Source of the DNA: Hymenopellis radicata
Lineage: Eukaryota > Basidiomycota > Agaricomycetes > Agaricales > Physalacriaceae
Assembly (NCBI GenBank): GCA_015501595.1
Contig: JADNRX010000227.1
Span: forward strand, 1 to 64,000
Direction: 5' to 3'
Length of the DNA stretch: 64,000 nucleotides
The notes below the pieces were generated by a model, which was not told where the DNA came from, ran no database searches, and worked only from the letters and a program-made list of their open reading frames with translations. The translations under genes were made by a program, and so were the position numbers. Positions 35,656 to 46,488 of this stretch are shown here, piece by piece. Position 1 is the first letter of the stretch. Each line of letters opens with the position of its first letter.

Positions 35656-37674
35656 TCAACTCAGCGCAGATCGCTTCCTCTTTGATGGCGGCGAGTCGTC
35701 TCCAGCAGCACTGCGTTTCTTCCTCGGGGTGTACCCATCCTGGACCTGAGTGAACTTATTTCGTGAGACCGGCTTCACGCTGCCTATGCTAGACATAGAC
35801 GATCCGATGTCGAATGAAGGTCGCCTTATCTTCGGAAGGATAGCATTGTAGCCTTCCTGCACATGGGAGAAAAACCTATAAACTGGTGAGTTAGGTACCA
35901 TAAAAAGCAGACGTCCGTACTCTGGTCGTTTCGTGTACACGCGAAGCATAATCTCGGCAAAGATGGCGGGCATAAGGCTAGAGTGGTCTCCTTCTCCGGC
36001 AGGTTGACATACTCAAGGAACACATCAGACTCTTCCGACTCGAGCAGAGTGAAATCATCTCACCATTCTTGCGCTTATTCGAGTAGAACATGACATTGGA
36101 GGTTGGGTTCTTGTCTTTCATGCCCCAGTGCATGATTGCCATGGAGACGATGACATCGGCAGGCTTCAGTGCGATTGAGGGTTAAGCTTGACCGCCTCTG
36201 CGACGATACGTTCGGCAGTGACTTGTTCTTGGAATTCTTCACGATCCGGCCAGCTGACAAGCTTGTAGTCGACGGCCTTGTATAGGTCGCGTTTTCGTAT
36301 GCGCCTGATGATTGCCTGAGATGGCGCTAATTGCTAGGTCAAAGGTATCAAGTGCTGAAATATGAGAAAGATGAAGGACACATACGGGATCCTTGCTGTA
36401 CTCAATGCTATGCAGTAAATTATCGGTCAGTTCAATGAACCGCTTCGGCGAATGGATGCGAGACGCAATGTCCAGGATCGGTTCAGCCAGCAGGAGGGCA
36501 TCAATAATCATATACTCGATAGCAGTACCTGTTTTGTGGTTGTAGATCTTCTTGTGCAGGTTGAATCGCGTATGAAAGATGTCGTAGACATTCTCGACGT
36601 CCTTGATATTGTAGCATATCTGGTCGTCAATGACACGAGCCGAATCAAGTAGTCTAGAAACGGTAAATGAGTAGTCAGAGGGATTGACAGAATATGACTG
36701 ACCTATTGACCGTCGTGGAATCCTTCTCACCCAGGCCAATCATACGGCTATCGCGCATGAAGTAGTCGAATCTATCAGACATTAGACTTTGAATGCAAGA
36801 ACAGAAACAGTCACACTTGTCCACGTCCAGCCCATTGCGCTTGTTCGCGACGATGTCAAAGAAGAACTGCTTCTCGGATCTGATGGGGGAATAGAAGTCA
36901 ATTATGGCATGGTCGGACGCGACGCGTTTTACGCACGGGCACCGATCTGGCTGACCAGCGATGAGCGCTTTGATGAACCTGGTGTCTTCAGGTGCTATGA
37001 TGACTCCATTGTCTTCAATAAGGTAGTCCAGCATCATCTCAGAGGCGTCCTCGTGTGTCCACGTTTCGTTGGGCCTGCAAACATGTGAATGGGTCGAAAG
37101 AGTCCAGGTAGTACTAGTCTACTCACAGCGCAGCTGGAATGAACATAGTATCCCACAAGTGACTCCATGGGCCATGCCCGAGGTCGTGGCATAGTGCAGC
37201 AATCTCGACACACTGGACGTCGCGGTCGGTGATACCAAGCTCAGGCTGCTTAAGGCGTAGCTTCGTTGAAAGAGTCCGGGCAAGATGGGCGACACCTGGA
37301 CAGATTGAGATCTATAACGCCCTTTCTCGAAAGCACTTCACTTACCGAGTGAATGCTCGAATCGATTGTGAGAAGCACCCGGCCATACATAATATGATGT
37401 CCCCAACTGCTTTATCTCGCGGAGACGCTGGAACTGAGGCCTGTGAACTTGAGTCTTGCGGTATGTCAAGGCGTTGGCGGACATACGTGTCGATGAACTC
37501 GCAGAGCCTGTCGTTGGCCTCGACTATGAAGCAGGATGGACGCGTTAACACCCGCGATATGAAAGGAAAGTCAAAGCGCGCACTGAGATCATGAACTTGG
37601 TCTTTTATCTTTCTAGGTGAGGCCTGTAGCTCGTCGTCATCTTCGGAATTGAGGTGTGTAGCCTGGCTGCTCAT
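35656..37674 (-). CDS. SAMHD1-type dNTP triphosphohydrolase
   Basis: HD-domain phosphohydrolase related to SAMHD1, which hydrolyses dNTPs to nucleosides and triphosphate. From the start [20 protein letters not shown] come [29 protein letters not shown] across an intron, [25 protein letters not shown], and the HD motif [15 protein letters not shown]. The fourth metal-site Asp lies in [14 protein letters not shown], again across an intron. The metal-binding set H, HD, D is therefore complete. The C-terminus has a bipartite nuclear-localisation-like cluster, [18 protein letters not shown]. No SAM domain is seen. Near 36170-36180 LNPQS must shift by one base to reach [17 protein letters not shown], and the region around 36000-36050 is also unclear. 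Gene R1 lies upstream on the same strand. Confidence 0.85.
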
Positions 37675-37819
37675 GGCGGTAGGCAGGAAGTAGATGTCGG
37701 ACCGAAGTGCCGATGACAAGTCAGAAAGTACTTGAGCTGCAAATGACTTGATTAACCACCTCCCAACCACCTCCCCAACTTTCCGGAGACTCCGCGGGCT
37801 ATAGAGCTCGTTTGAGCGA

Positions 37820-38935
37820 ATGATCGTACAAGTCAAGAATAATATCCGCCCGGCGCCCAGTCGCGAGATTCGGAGTCTTTCGGACGCATATACTGCAATT
37901 ATTATATGATTTCTAAGTCTAGGCATCGTAACATAACATAACAACTTCGAGCAGGATAACTCGCCACTACTAGCTCACCAACTGATCGTCTACATGAGAA
38001 TCAGGAACCGCAAATCCGCCACAAGAACCTTTACTGATAACAGGATATCTTGCCCTCATCCGTTCCATCACCGACAGAATCGACGCAAGAACGCTGGCTC
38101 ACTACCTGCAGCTGGCCTCTCCGGTATTAGAACTTGACAAGCGCGCGCCCATTTCATCTACAACTCTCAGTGAAGCGAACCAGCGAGTAAGTCAACTGAA
38201 CGGGACCCTTCAAGTTTTCAAGTCACCGAAGAACACCAACACTTTTAGCCTACTCGACTCGTTCGTCTTTACAATTTAACAATCGTCCGGGATTTCCCGC
38301 TGGATCATCGGGACCTCTACCCCCATCTGCAAGATAGCGAACTTCCCCTTGAACTGGCTGAGGAAGTCCTCGTGCGACGCGAAGCGTCCCGAGAACCGCA
38401 CCAGAATGTCATAGTTGTAGAAGTAGTACTCCTCCTTGTAGACAAATAAGTAGACATGGTTGGGCGGCGACTTTGTTGAAAATGCGAGGGGCTGGACCAT
38501 CTGGTCATTGAAGCCGTAACAGAAGCTGAACCCGTCCCCCCCCACGAGATCCCTGTGGATGGCTTTACCCTCGGATTGACTCCAGTCAGACGACCAGGGC
38601 GCAGGGGGCGGGGTTGTGGGTTTGAACCAAGTTGTGGGATCACCGGGATTGAAAGCGTTACTGGGCTGAGCGCTTTTAACGCTTTCAGAGAAACCCCGCT
38701 ACGCTAATGATGAGAGAGGCAAACGTGATTGCACACGACTCACGAAATGGGTGGGTTGGGCCCGAACATGACGGCTGGGCAAAGCCCGGGGGAGGGTAGG
38801 GACAGACCTCGGGAGGCATCGCCTCGTTGTGCTGGAGAACACTTTGAATGCAGGAGATTTCAGTATGCGGGGCATGAATGATGAGGCGACAGATTGCTGC
38901 GGCTTTTCTGAGACAACTCACACCGTGAAAGTCTC
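37820..38935. repeat. R1 repeat unit, copy a
   Basis: A segment of about 1.1 kb that runs from the 5' flank of the dNTPase gene through gene R1. Parts of it recur at 38939-39335 (5' flank half, direct), 42398-43130 and 54786-55520 (R1 half), and inverted at 62240-63370 (whole). The 5' half starts near CGCCCGGCGCCCAGTCGCGA and contains CTCGCCACTACTAGC and GATAACAGGATATCTTGCCC. I see no terminal inverted repeats, so it behaves as a segmental duplication rather than a typical transposon. Confidence 0.75.
38276..38875 (-). CDS. Gene R1, unknown small protein (copy 1, intact)
   Basis: Two exons, 38744-38875 and 38276-38698, joined by a 45-nt intron (GTGAGTCG...GCGTAG) keep one frame for about 184 residues. 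The N-terminus, MPRILKSPAFKVFSSTTRRC then LPRSVPTLPRALPSRH, is rich in Arg/Ser/Thr and free of acids, like a mitochondrial presequence. The body has FNPGDPTTWFKPTTPPPAPW, FCYGFNDQMVQPLAFSTK, LFVYKEEYYFYNYDILVRF and FASHEDFLSQFKG, ending REIPDDC. I do not recognise the family. Comparison with copy 3 shows only in-frame indels, which supports real coding. Two further copies are broken. It lies upstream of the dNTPase gene on the same strand. Confidence 0.65.
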
Positions 38936-38938
38936 GTC

Positions 38939-39335
38939 AGCCGCCCGGCGCCCAGTCGCGAGATTCGGAGTCCATACTGCAATTATTATATATCATTTCT
39001 AAGTAATTAGGTCTAGTCTAGGCACCTTAACATAACAGAACAACCAGCAGGATAACTCGCCACTTAACTCGCCACTATTAGCTCTGAGCGGCTCGAACTT
39101 CAGCCAACTGATCGTCTACATGAAAATCAGGAACCGCAATCCGCCACAAGAACCTTTAATAACTCACTGATAACAGGATATCTCGCCCTCATTCGTTCCA
39201 TCACCGACAGAATCGACGCAAGAACGCGGGCCAGCTCACTACCTGCAGCTGGCCTCTCCGGTATCAGAACTTGACAAGCGCGCGCCCATATCATCTAGTA
39301 CATACAACTCAGTGAAGCGACCAACGAGTAAGCAT
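38939..39335. repeat. R1 flank, partial direct copy
   Basis: Direct repeat of about 37851-38190, beginning GCCGCCCGGCGCCCAGTCGC and including GATAACAGGATATCTCGCCC and GCAGCTGGCCTCTCCGGTAT. It ends abruptly at about 39335, inside the 3' end of the zinc-cluster gene. Small insertions such as a doubled ACTCGCCACT distinguish it from copy a. Confidence 0.75.
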
Positions 39336-41030
39336 GAACATTACCCCAATGATAGAATCTACAACTGGAAGACCCGGAATGTCCACCGCATCAATAATCC
39401 GCACGAGAGCTCTCATACTACCCGTCATGCGCCCACGAGAAGGAGGGTTCATCGACAAGAAAGGAGCGTGCATGCGAATCATCGCTGCATGCGCAAGACT
39501 ATGGGTCACGACAGCCGTAGCGGAGGTAGTGGGAGGCGGAAGCTTCGCCGTAAAGCTCTCGATGGCAGTTTGCAGCGCATTATAACACCCAAAGAAATTC
39601 GCACTCTGCTGCTGATTCATACCTGCACGCATATAATGAACTTGGGAAAGAGTATCACAGTCGGTTGCTCTTACCTGGTCTATATCCTTGGACGATCCGA
39701 GATACCTGCGTGAAGAGAATGGACGCTTTGGCATGCAACGCCAACGTTGAAGTACCACTATCACCCTGGTTTTCAAGGAACCTCTGGACCGTACCACGAC
39801 CAGGTGGTCGGGAGGCCTATAACAATCATCAGAATATTTTCCTTTCAACGTGCAAAGGTTTTCACCTGAGGTTGATAGCTCTCAATATCCAACGGCCAAG
39901 GAACATCAACCCTCGCGTCTGGAGACGACGGATACGGAAACGGAGACGGAGACCCATCAACCGCGCTCCAACAACTACTCAAAATAAAAACCGTCCAAAA
40001 CCCATTGATCCTTTCACCCTCCTCAACTGTATCAGCGGGCGGCGGCAACGCCAGCGCATGAGAAGGCGCATCCGTCTTGTGCAACTGCGCACCTAACGCG
40101 ATGGAAACCGCAGCACTCGTATGATACTTGGCTTCCACAAAAGCGCGCTTGTCGATAAAAGTAATGCGACAGCAGAACCTCGGCCTGTATGCAGTGCATC
40201 ACCGCCTGCGGGTGGCCGCTCGCGAGTCCCTGCGCAGTGTCCCGCAAAGCCCTAGCGAGGATCGTGTTTACGCCCTTTGATGCGTAGAGGTGCGAGCCCC
40301 AGAGGAGTATGCAGCTCATAAGGGCTACTAAGGGACGACCGTGTTGATGCGGAGATGAGAGTGAGTGTATGAACCGAGACGGATGCAGGAAGAACCCTAT
40401 TTCGGTGCTGTTTTGCAGAACAGCTTGGACTCTAAAAAATCGCTTCATGTTCAGCCAACTCTCCAAAGATTAACGGAGCTTACACAGTTGAGAGTTCCGA
40501 AACACCCTATCCTATGTCAGCCACACTAGATTCCTAAATCGACTTTGAGCGCGTACCTCGTTTACCACTAGGTCGCTTCCTGCTGAGAATAACAATCAGT
40601 ACAAAGCGCCTCAGTTCATTCATGGACATACCCGACGATGCGTACGGTTGCGCAAGAAGAATTGCGCCTCCAGGATTACCAGGGTCTTCTAATTGTTGAA
40701 TTCGACTCTCCAAGATCGCAATTTGCTCTTCAAGGGCCTGCGTCCGTGTCATTCCACCGCCCAGCTCAGGATATTCACAGTCACCATACGAAACGGAGGT
40801 GCTGCACGGCCTACAGACAGGGCGCTGACCATCACATTTCTGTATGTAAATTTAGAAGGAGATTGAACCTGTAGAAAAGTTCGTACAATTCTCCGCCGCC
40901 TATGTCAGCGAATGAGTATGAGTCAGAATACTAGAAATAATGCGGCTTGCCTGCAGTTCAGACATGTGTTTCCCCTGGCTGGAGTCGCGCGACCTGAAGA
41001 AGAGGACCCTTTTGTACGAGAAGAAGACAT
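39309..41030 (-). CDS. Zn2Cys6 transcription factor, 3' end altered
   Basis: Fungal zinc-cluster regulator. From MSSSRTKGSSSSGRATPARG (41030) the DNA-binding domain is assembled over three exons: CLNCRRRRIKCDGQRPVC then RPCSTSVSYGDC, spacing CX2CX6CX6CX2CX8C. The middle exon (40887-40899) has only 13 nt, and the intron before it (40900-40950) has a GC donor. A coiled coil follows (RTQALEEQIAILESRIQQLE). The rest matches the fungal-specific regulatory domain in style (GFFLHPSRFIHSL, INGFWTVFILSSCWSAV, AMIRMHAPF), with further introns. The last codons (MLTRWSLH, to 39309) lie in repeat DNA, so the original C-terminus is probably lost. Target genes unknown. Confidence 0.78.
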
Positions 41031-41507
41031 ACTGGGGCGTAAGTGGCTATTAGGTCTCAACTCCCAATGCCGATGCCATTTTATAAGCCCCTCGCCGTTG
41101 ATGAGATTGTTAATCGGCCAAGAGGTACATAGAATATTGGGCACCGCTTCTCTGATAGTGTAAGACCGCCCGAGTCAGAGTGTCAACGACGTACGCGCGT
41201 CGCAGCAGGACACCAAGGTCTCCGTCAAGAATGTCCTCAACGTCGCCACATTGCAGGGGAGACGTCGTCCATGTCTTTCGGTCACGAATTGGATAGCGAG
41301 CGATCTATTGTCGCGTCCATACGTGCTCAAATGCACGACTAGGAAAGCCAAAGCATACACTGAGGAAGGTCGGAAGTGAAAGACCGAAGGTAAGTACTAG
41401 CGCAGTCAGGGACCCAGGTCGATGTCGGTACCGAAAGTCCAGCGGAGATCATGAAGCACCGTGCCAGCTCGACGCGTATGTGCATCGGATACCGAACTCC
41501 ATATATG
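41031..41507. other. Intergenic, no gene seen
   Basis: Upstream of the zinc-cluster gene. Short frames on both strands have no motif or repeat partner in the window. Confidence 0.45.
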
Positions 41508-42002
41508 GAAGCTGGTCAGTTAATCACACTGCTTCGTAAGGCATTGAACGCAAAAAAAAGAGAGAGCGAAGCATCTGAGATTAGACCAAAGCAAGAACAT
41601 ACAAAGCACGGGTACCGGAAAGACGGATCTAGCCTTCCTTCGCCTCCACCTCAGAATCGTCCGAATCATCTAAAGGTATGAAGCATCGGTCTTGCCTCTG
41701 TAGTCATTCAGCTCGTCATAAAACTGGTAGGAGAAGAGACACCCACGAATAGAGACCGCCTCTGTCTCAAGGATGGCGCGGCCATCGAGAAGAGCTTACT
41801 TGGACCCAGAGCGTCATCATGCGGCAAAATTGTCGACGTCCGACGGTGCACTGCGGAACCTTGAGTGCGGTACACAATGGCGGTGCTGGGCGTAGCTTGG
41901 GGAACTCTGAGATCCTTCGGCTGTTGGTATGCTGTACAAGCGGGGGGGTCGATGAAAGGGCTTGAAGGGTCGAGGCAAGAGCGGTAGGCGCTGCGAAATC
42001 GG
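41508..42002 (-). pseudogene. Gene X 3' fragment (copy 1)
   Basis: Corresponds to the C-terminal end and 3' flank of gene X (compare 55580-56085). It keeps STLQALSSTPPLVQH, ALKVPQCTVGRRQ and the flank with GAACGCAAAAAAAAGAGAGA. It stops at about 42002 and continues without a gap into a piece of the dNTPase gene, so the junction is a recombination breakpoint. Confidence 0.75.
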
Positions 42003-42372
42003 TGCTGTCGCGCATGAAATAGTCGACCTATCAGACATCAGACTTGAAATGCAAGAACAGAAACGGTCACACTTTCGACATCTAGCCCATTGCACTTGTT
42101 CGCGACAATATCAAGAACTGCTTCTCGGATCCGATGGGGGAACAGACGTCAATTATGACAAGATCGGACGCGACGCGTTTTACGCACGGGCACCGATCTC
42201 GCTGACCAGCGATGAGCGCTTTGATAAACCTGGTGTCTTCAGATGCTACCCATTGTCTTCAATAAGGTTGTCAAGCATCATCTCAGAGGCGTCCTCGTGT
42301 GTCCACGTTTCGTTGGGCCTGCAGACATGTAAATGGATCAGTCTCTACTCGCAGCGCGGCTGGAATGTACCT
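42003..42372 (-). pseudogene. dNTPase gene fragment (copy 1)
   Basis: Corresponds to about 36750-37137 of the dNTPase gene with many substitutions and several small indels. It includes the exon segment for [18 protein letters not shown], the following exon and the intron between DK and FDYFMRD. Because the intron is kept, the copy arose from DNA, not from mRNA. It cannot make a functional enzyme: the HD motif exons are absent. It runs straight into R1 copy 2 through a short linker containing AAGTTCTGCAAGCCTGTC. Confidence 0.85.
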
Positions 42373-42468
42373 TCTAAGTTCTGCAAGCCTGTCAAATGAA
42401 CGGGACCCTTCAAATTTTCAAGTCACCGAAGAACACCAACACTTTTAGCCTACTCGACTCGTTCGTCT

Positions 42469-43082
42469 TTACAATTTAACAAATCGTCCGGGATTTACCG
42501 CTGGATCACCGGGACCTCTACCCCCATCTGCATGATATCGTACTCCCCCTTGAACTGGCTGAGGAAGTCCTCGTGCGACGCGAAGCGTCCGGGGAACCGC
42601 ACCAGGCCGCTGTTCAAAGTTGTAGAAGTAGTACTCCTCCTTGTAGACAAAGAAGAAGACAGGGGCTGGGCGTCGACTTTGTTGAAAATGCGAGCGGTTG
42701 GACCATCTGGTCATTGAAGCCGTAACAGAAGCTAAACAATTTCCCCCTCTACGAGATCTTCGTGGATGGCTTTACCATTGGGTTGACGCCAGTCAGACGA
42801 CCAGGGCGCAGGGGGCCGGGTTGTGGGTTTGAACCAAGTTGTGGGATCACCGGGATTGAAAGCGTTACTGGGGTGAACGCTTTTACCTCTTTCAGAGAAA
42901 CCCGCTACGCTAATGATGAGAGAGGCAAACGTGATTGCCACACGACTCACGAAATGGGTGCGTTGGGCCCGAACATGACGGCTGGGCAAAGCCCGGGGGA
43001 GGGTAGGGATAGACCTCGGGAGGCATCGCCTCGTTGTGCTGGAGAACACTTTGAATGCAGGAGATTTTAGTATGCGGGGCAT
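42469..43082 (-). pseudogene. Gene R1 (copy 2, broken)
   Basis: Homologue of 38276-38875. The start MPRILKSPAFKVFSSTTRRC and the middle (FNPGDPTTWFKPTTRPPAPW) are kept. One extra base lies in the intron, which is harmless. In the body, a base change of length around 42660-42670 disrupts STPSP/VFFFVYKEEYY, and an extra A near 42618 shifts the frame in YNF. It is probably non-functional. Confidence 0.7.
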
Positions 43083-43204
43083 GAATGATGAGGCGACAGG
43101 TTGCTGCGGATTTTATGAGACAAATCAGATCAAAGAGAGTCAAGTCTTGAGTCTCAGAATACCGTCAGCCGCCCAGCGCGAGAATTACTGCAATTATTAT
43201 ATAC

Positions 43205-44618
43205 GCAAAAAAAGAGAGAGCGAAGCATCTGAGATTAGACCAAAGCAAGAACATACAAAGCACGGGTACCGGAAAGACGGATCTAGCCATCCTTCGCCTC
43301 CACCTCAGAATCATCCGAATCATCTAAAGGTATGAAACGTCGGCCTTGCCTCTGTAGTCATTCAGCTCGTCATAAAACTAGTAGGAGAAGAGAGACACCC
43401 ACGAATGGAGACCGCCTCTGTCTCAAGGATGGTGGCGCCATTGAGAAGAGCTTACTTGGACCCAGACCGTCATCATGCGGGAGAATTGTCGACGTCCGAC
43501 GGTGCACTGCGGAACCTTGAGTGCGGTACGCAATGGCGGTGCTGGGCATCGCTTGGAGAACTCTGAGATTCGACTCTTCAGCTGGACACGGGGTCTTCAT
43601 ATGCTGCACAAGCGGAGGGGTCGATGAAAGGGCTTGAAGGGTCGAGGCAAGAGCGGCAGGCGCCGCGAAATCGGTGCGAGGGGTAGGTGAGGTATACGCG
43701 ATGGATTCGGAGTCGGTGCAAATACCGAAGATCCTCGACGACTATTGAGTGACATCTTTCGAAGTGAGTTGTTTCCACTCAGATGTAGATCAGCTAAAGG
43801 ACGACGAGGTGTCTTGGGGTCTAGATTGGTGAAAGGCGGTCGTACGACAGGAGCGGGAGGCGCATTAGTGTTGGAACGAGCCTTCTGAAGAGAACGACGC
43901 CTGAGTATCGACAAAGGTGCAGGAAGAGAAGGTTTAGGTGGCGAAGGTCCGGTTGCGACGCGTGAATCCTGCGAAGAGCGTTGTTGTAGAGAATCGGTGA
44001 TATTTTCATCTATGCGTCGTCGCTTCCGTCCAGACGATGGAGACTTTTCTTGAAGGGTGGACTGAGAGGTAGAGCGTGTTCTCGTCTTGGGCGGAGAAGG
44101 AACCACTTTAGCGGCAGCAGCAGTTTCGAACCCCTTGGCGATAGTCTCCTGGACAGTACTGCGAGCAGTTTTCGATATGCAGAGGGACGGCTTGAAGAAG
44201 GGGTAGAAGAGGCATCATGCCGCGAGAATGTTGCCTTGCTTGCTCTTGAATCGTTTGAAGCGCCTGAGTCTGCGCTTGTAGTGTCTGGGCGTTGGATTGA
44301 TAGAGCTACCAGCGGACAATCAGCAAAAAAGCGATAAAACCACGGGGGAATTCCACCATTTGCATCGAGTCTACGCGCTTGTCTAGGCCTTCAAGCCTCA
44401 GTTGAACAGCTACTTGGAGATCTGCTAGACGGCTCGCTTGCGCCGGCTCCCCCACAGCCTTCAGAATTTCAGTCTGGCAACGGTTCGCTATCGCGCTATA
44501 AGAACACAAAGTACCCAGTGATGAATGTAGGACACGCACCAAGACTGAACATCTCATTCGACAACACCTCGTGCTCCTTCTCAAATAGCGTCTTGGTGAG
44601 CCCAATCTCTCTTTTCGC
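43205..44618 (-). pseudogene. Gene X (copy 2, truncated)
   Basis: Homologue of 55600-57035 with long stretches nearly identical: SSGRKRRRIDENITDSLQQR, RRSLQKARSNTNAPPAPVVR, NLDPKTPRRPLADLHLSGNN, and the exon LADLQVAVQLRLEGLDKRVD. The first exon is cut: homology ends at about 44618, after the codons for REIGLTKTLFEKE, and unrelated G/C-rich sequence replaces the start. It has lost its promoter and N-terminus. Confidence 0.75.
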
Positions 44619-45060
44619 CGATTGCGCAGCGAGGGTGCGTCTCGAGTCGCTGGCACATCTTCACAGGTGCGTCTTCCTGAGAGTGTCCTCGGGTGCATCT
44701 TCTTGAGAGAGTGTCTTGAGGTGCATCTTCGAGACGGCTGAGAGGACTGGAGTTATGCTTGCTCCCAATTAGGCGCTCAACTCTTGTTTCGCGGTTCTGT
44801 GGCTGTGCTGCGTGCTCTTCGGGGGATCGTCTTCGCGTCTTCGGGCTTGTTTGCCTCTCGTCTTCATGGGTCGTCTTCGCGTGGTCCGTCTTCCTCCGGG
44901 TGGTCTTCGTGTCTGTACTAGAGTAGTCCTAATAATCGAGAGATGTCTTCTTCGTGGGTGGGCCTTCTTCGTCTCTCGTGTGGCTGGGCCTCTTCTTGAA
45001 GGTTGCGGGTTCAATTCAGAGGCGTGTTGCCCAAATCAATATATTGCATTGCATTTTGTA
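44619..45060. repeat. Degenerate CTTC/GTCTTCG-rich tract
   Basis: Imperfect minisatellite-like DNA with repeated GTGCGTCTTCC, GTGCATCTTCTTGAGAG, GTCTTCG and CGTCTTC words. A tract of similar words on the other strand (GATGTGCGCCTCGGGGGAGA) lies at 54420-54660, again next to a dNTPase fragment. I see no gene. Confidence 0.5.
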
Positions 45061-46488
45061 GGCTACTTGTACTAATGAAACTACTCTAATAAATCGCCAC
45101 TACTAGCGTGGTGCGTTGCTAAGTCGAGCTGGTCATCTCGGCCGAGATTCAAATCGCCGAGGCGGGTGTCCTCCCACGGGCTGGCGAGTACAGCAATGGA
45201 GTCTCTCGCAGTAAGGCTAAAAAAGGAGTCTCGGGTGCTGATGGCAGGACACCAGGGCTAAACACCACCCGCGCGAGAGGTCGGTTCTGGGTCACAACAT
45301 CCCTCCCTGGTTCGCGCAGGCCCCGTCTTGGGCAGCATCAGCTGTGGTGTTTGCCCCAGCACACACGGACAAATAAAAAAAGGTTGAGTGAGTGAATATG
45401 ATGCGAGTCACTGCGACGTACCGTTCTGCCTCTAATTCGTAGCACTGAAGCTTGCGAATCGAAGCAGAATCCGAAAATCTCCACAACGCGCATACCGGGA
45501 ATCGAACCAGAGCGGTCGTGTCAAAACAAAGCATCTAGAATAAACACATTAGTTGAGAATGACAGTAAAAGGAAAGACTCCGCACTTACAGTATAATGTC
45601 AGAATCAGACAAGCTCTAGAGAGTCCGCTCGTTAGATATGTCCTTACACGAATACATACAGCCTTCGTGGAAACAAATGTGAACAAGTGGGACGCCACCA
45701 AGGAGAAGTCTAAGTGGCAAGCATCAGATCATGGTGGTCGTAAGCCTGACAAGGGGCACCTACAAGACAAATCAACACCAGAGCGCGACGACAGAGACAT
45801 GACAGTAGACAAGAGGGAGGGCAAGCATAGTAACAGCATAACGGCAAGAAGGAAAGATGGGTGATGGCATTCACATCAATTCCACTGGTCTTTATACCTC
45901 TCGATATTAGAGTTTGATATAGTGGGTGCGCGTCTGGGCCCGAAATCACTAAGCGAGTGACTCATGCGCAGTGCGCGCGCGCCGTCGCATCAGAACTAGA
46001 AATGTGGCGAAACTTTTGTTCTTAACGTCTCCTCACTCCCGTGGTATAATTCGACGCGGATTGTTATTGGGATTGGATAGATACACAGATCATGGTCCTA
46101 GCTGCGTTGTAGAGTACTGTAGCTCGAAAATAAGAATGTGGTATTAGCCGCACATTCCGGATTCTGCAGGGCGGTTTATACTAGTAACTGATTGCAACGA
46201 ATATTATACCATGACGGCACTTACCTCCACTCAGCCTTTACACACTCTACGAAGCTCGCACTGGATGTCTATACGACTGCAAGGAAAAGTAGACACGAAT
46301 ATTCATTAGTTATACAAAGGAACTTACCATCCCATTGAGTGCGCCACAAAATGTTTTCAAGACGGGGACCTGAACGAAGTGTTAGTCAAGGCAACGATCG
46401 GGCGCGCGAAAATAGCTCTTACACACGGGAAGATTCATCCGGCGGGACCTGGAATCAGTCAGTGAACGAAGGTCACACTAGACTCTCC
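45061..46488. other. No supported gene
   Basis: Unassigned sequence. It includes CGCCACTACTAGCG near 45093, resembling the R1 flank, and a GC-rich part at 45120-45350. An open frame at 45553-45864 (+) has a lysine/aspartate-rich product without motif and no splice partners. Confidence 0.4.

Noticed and set aside
36789..37088. Top-strand frame of 99 codons, and the similar frame at 41962-42399
   Set aside because: Both are antisense shadows of the dNTPase exons; their similarity comes from the duplicated fragment.
37820..39335. R1 unit as a Helitron
   Set aside because: Gene-fragment capture suggested it, but I find no 5' TC end, no hairpin followed by CTRR at the 3' end, and no helicase; segmental duplication explains the data.
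45480..45545. Possible tRNA on the bottom strand (GGTTCGATTCCCGG, T-arm-like)
   Set aside because: The T-stem has a mismatch, no matching acceptor strand lies at the right distance, and no D-arm is visible.
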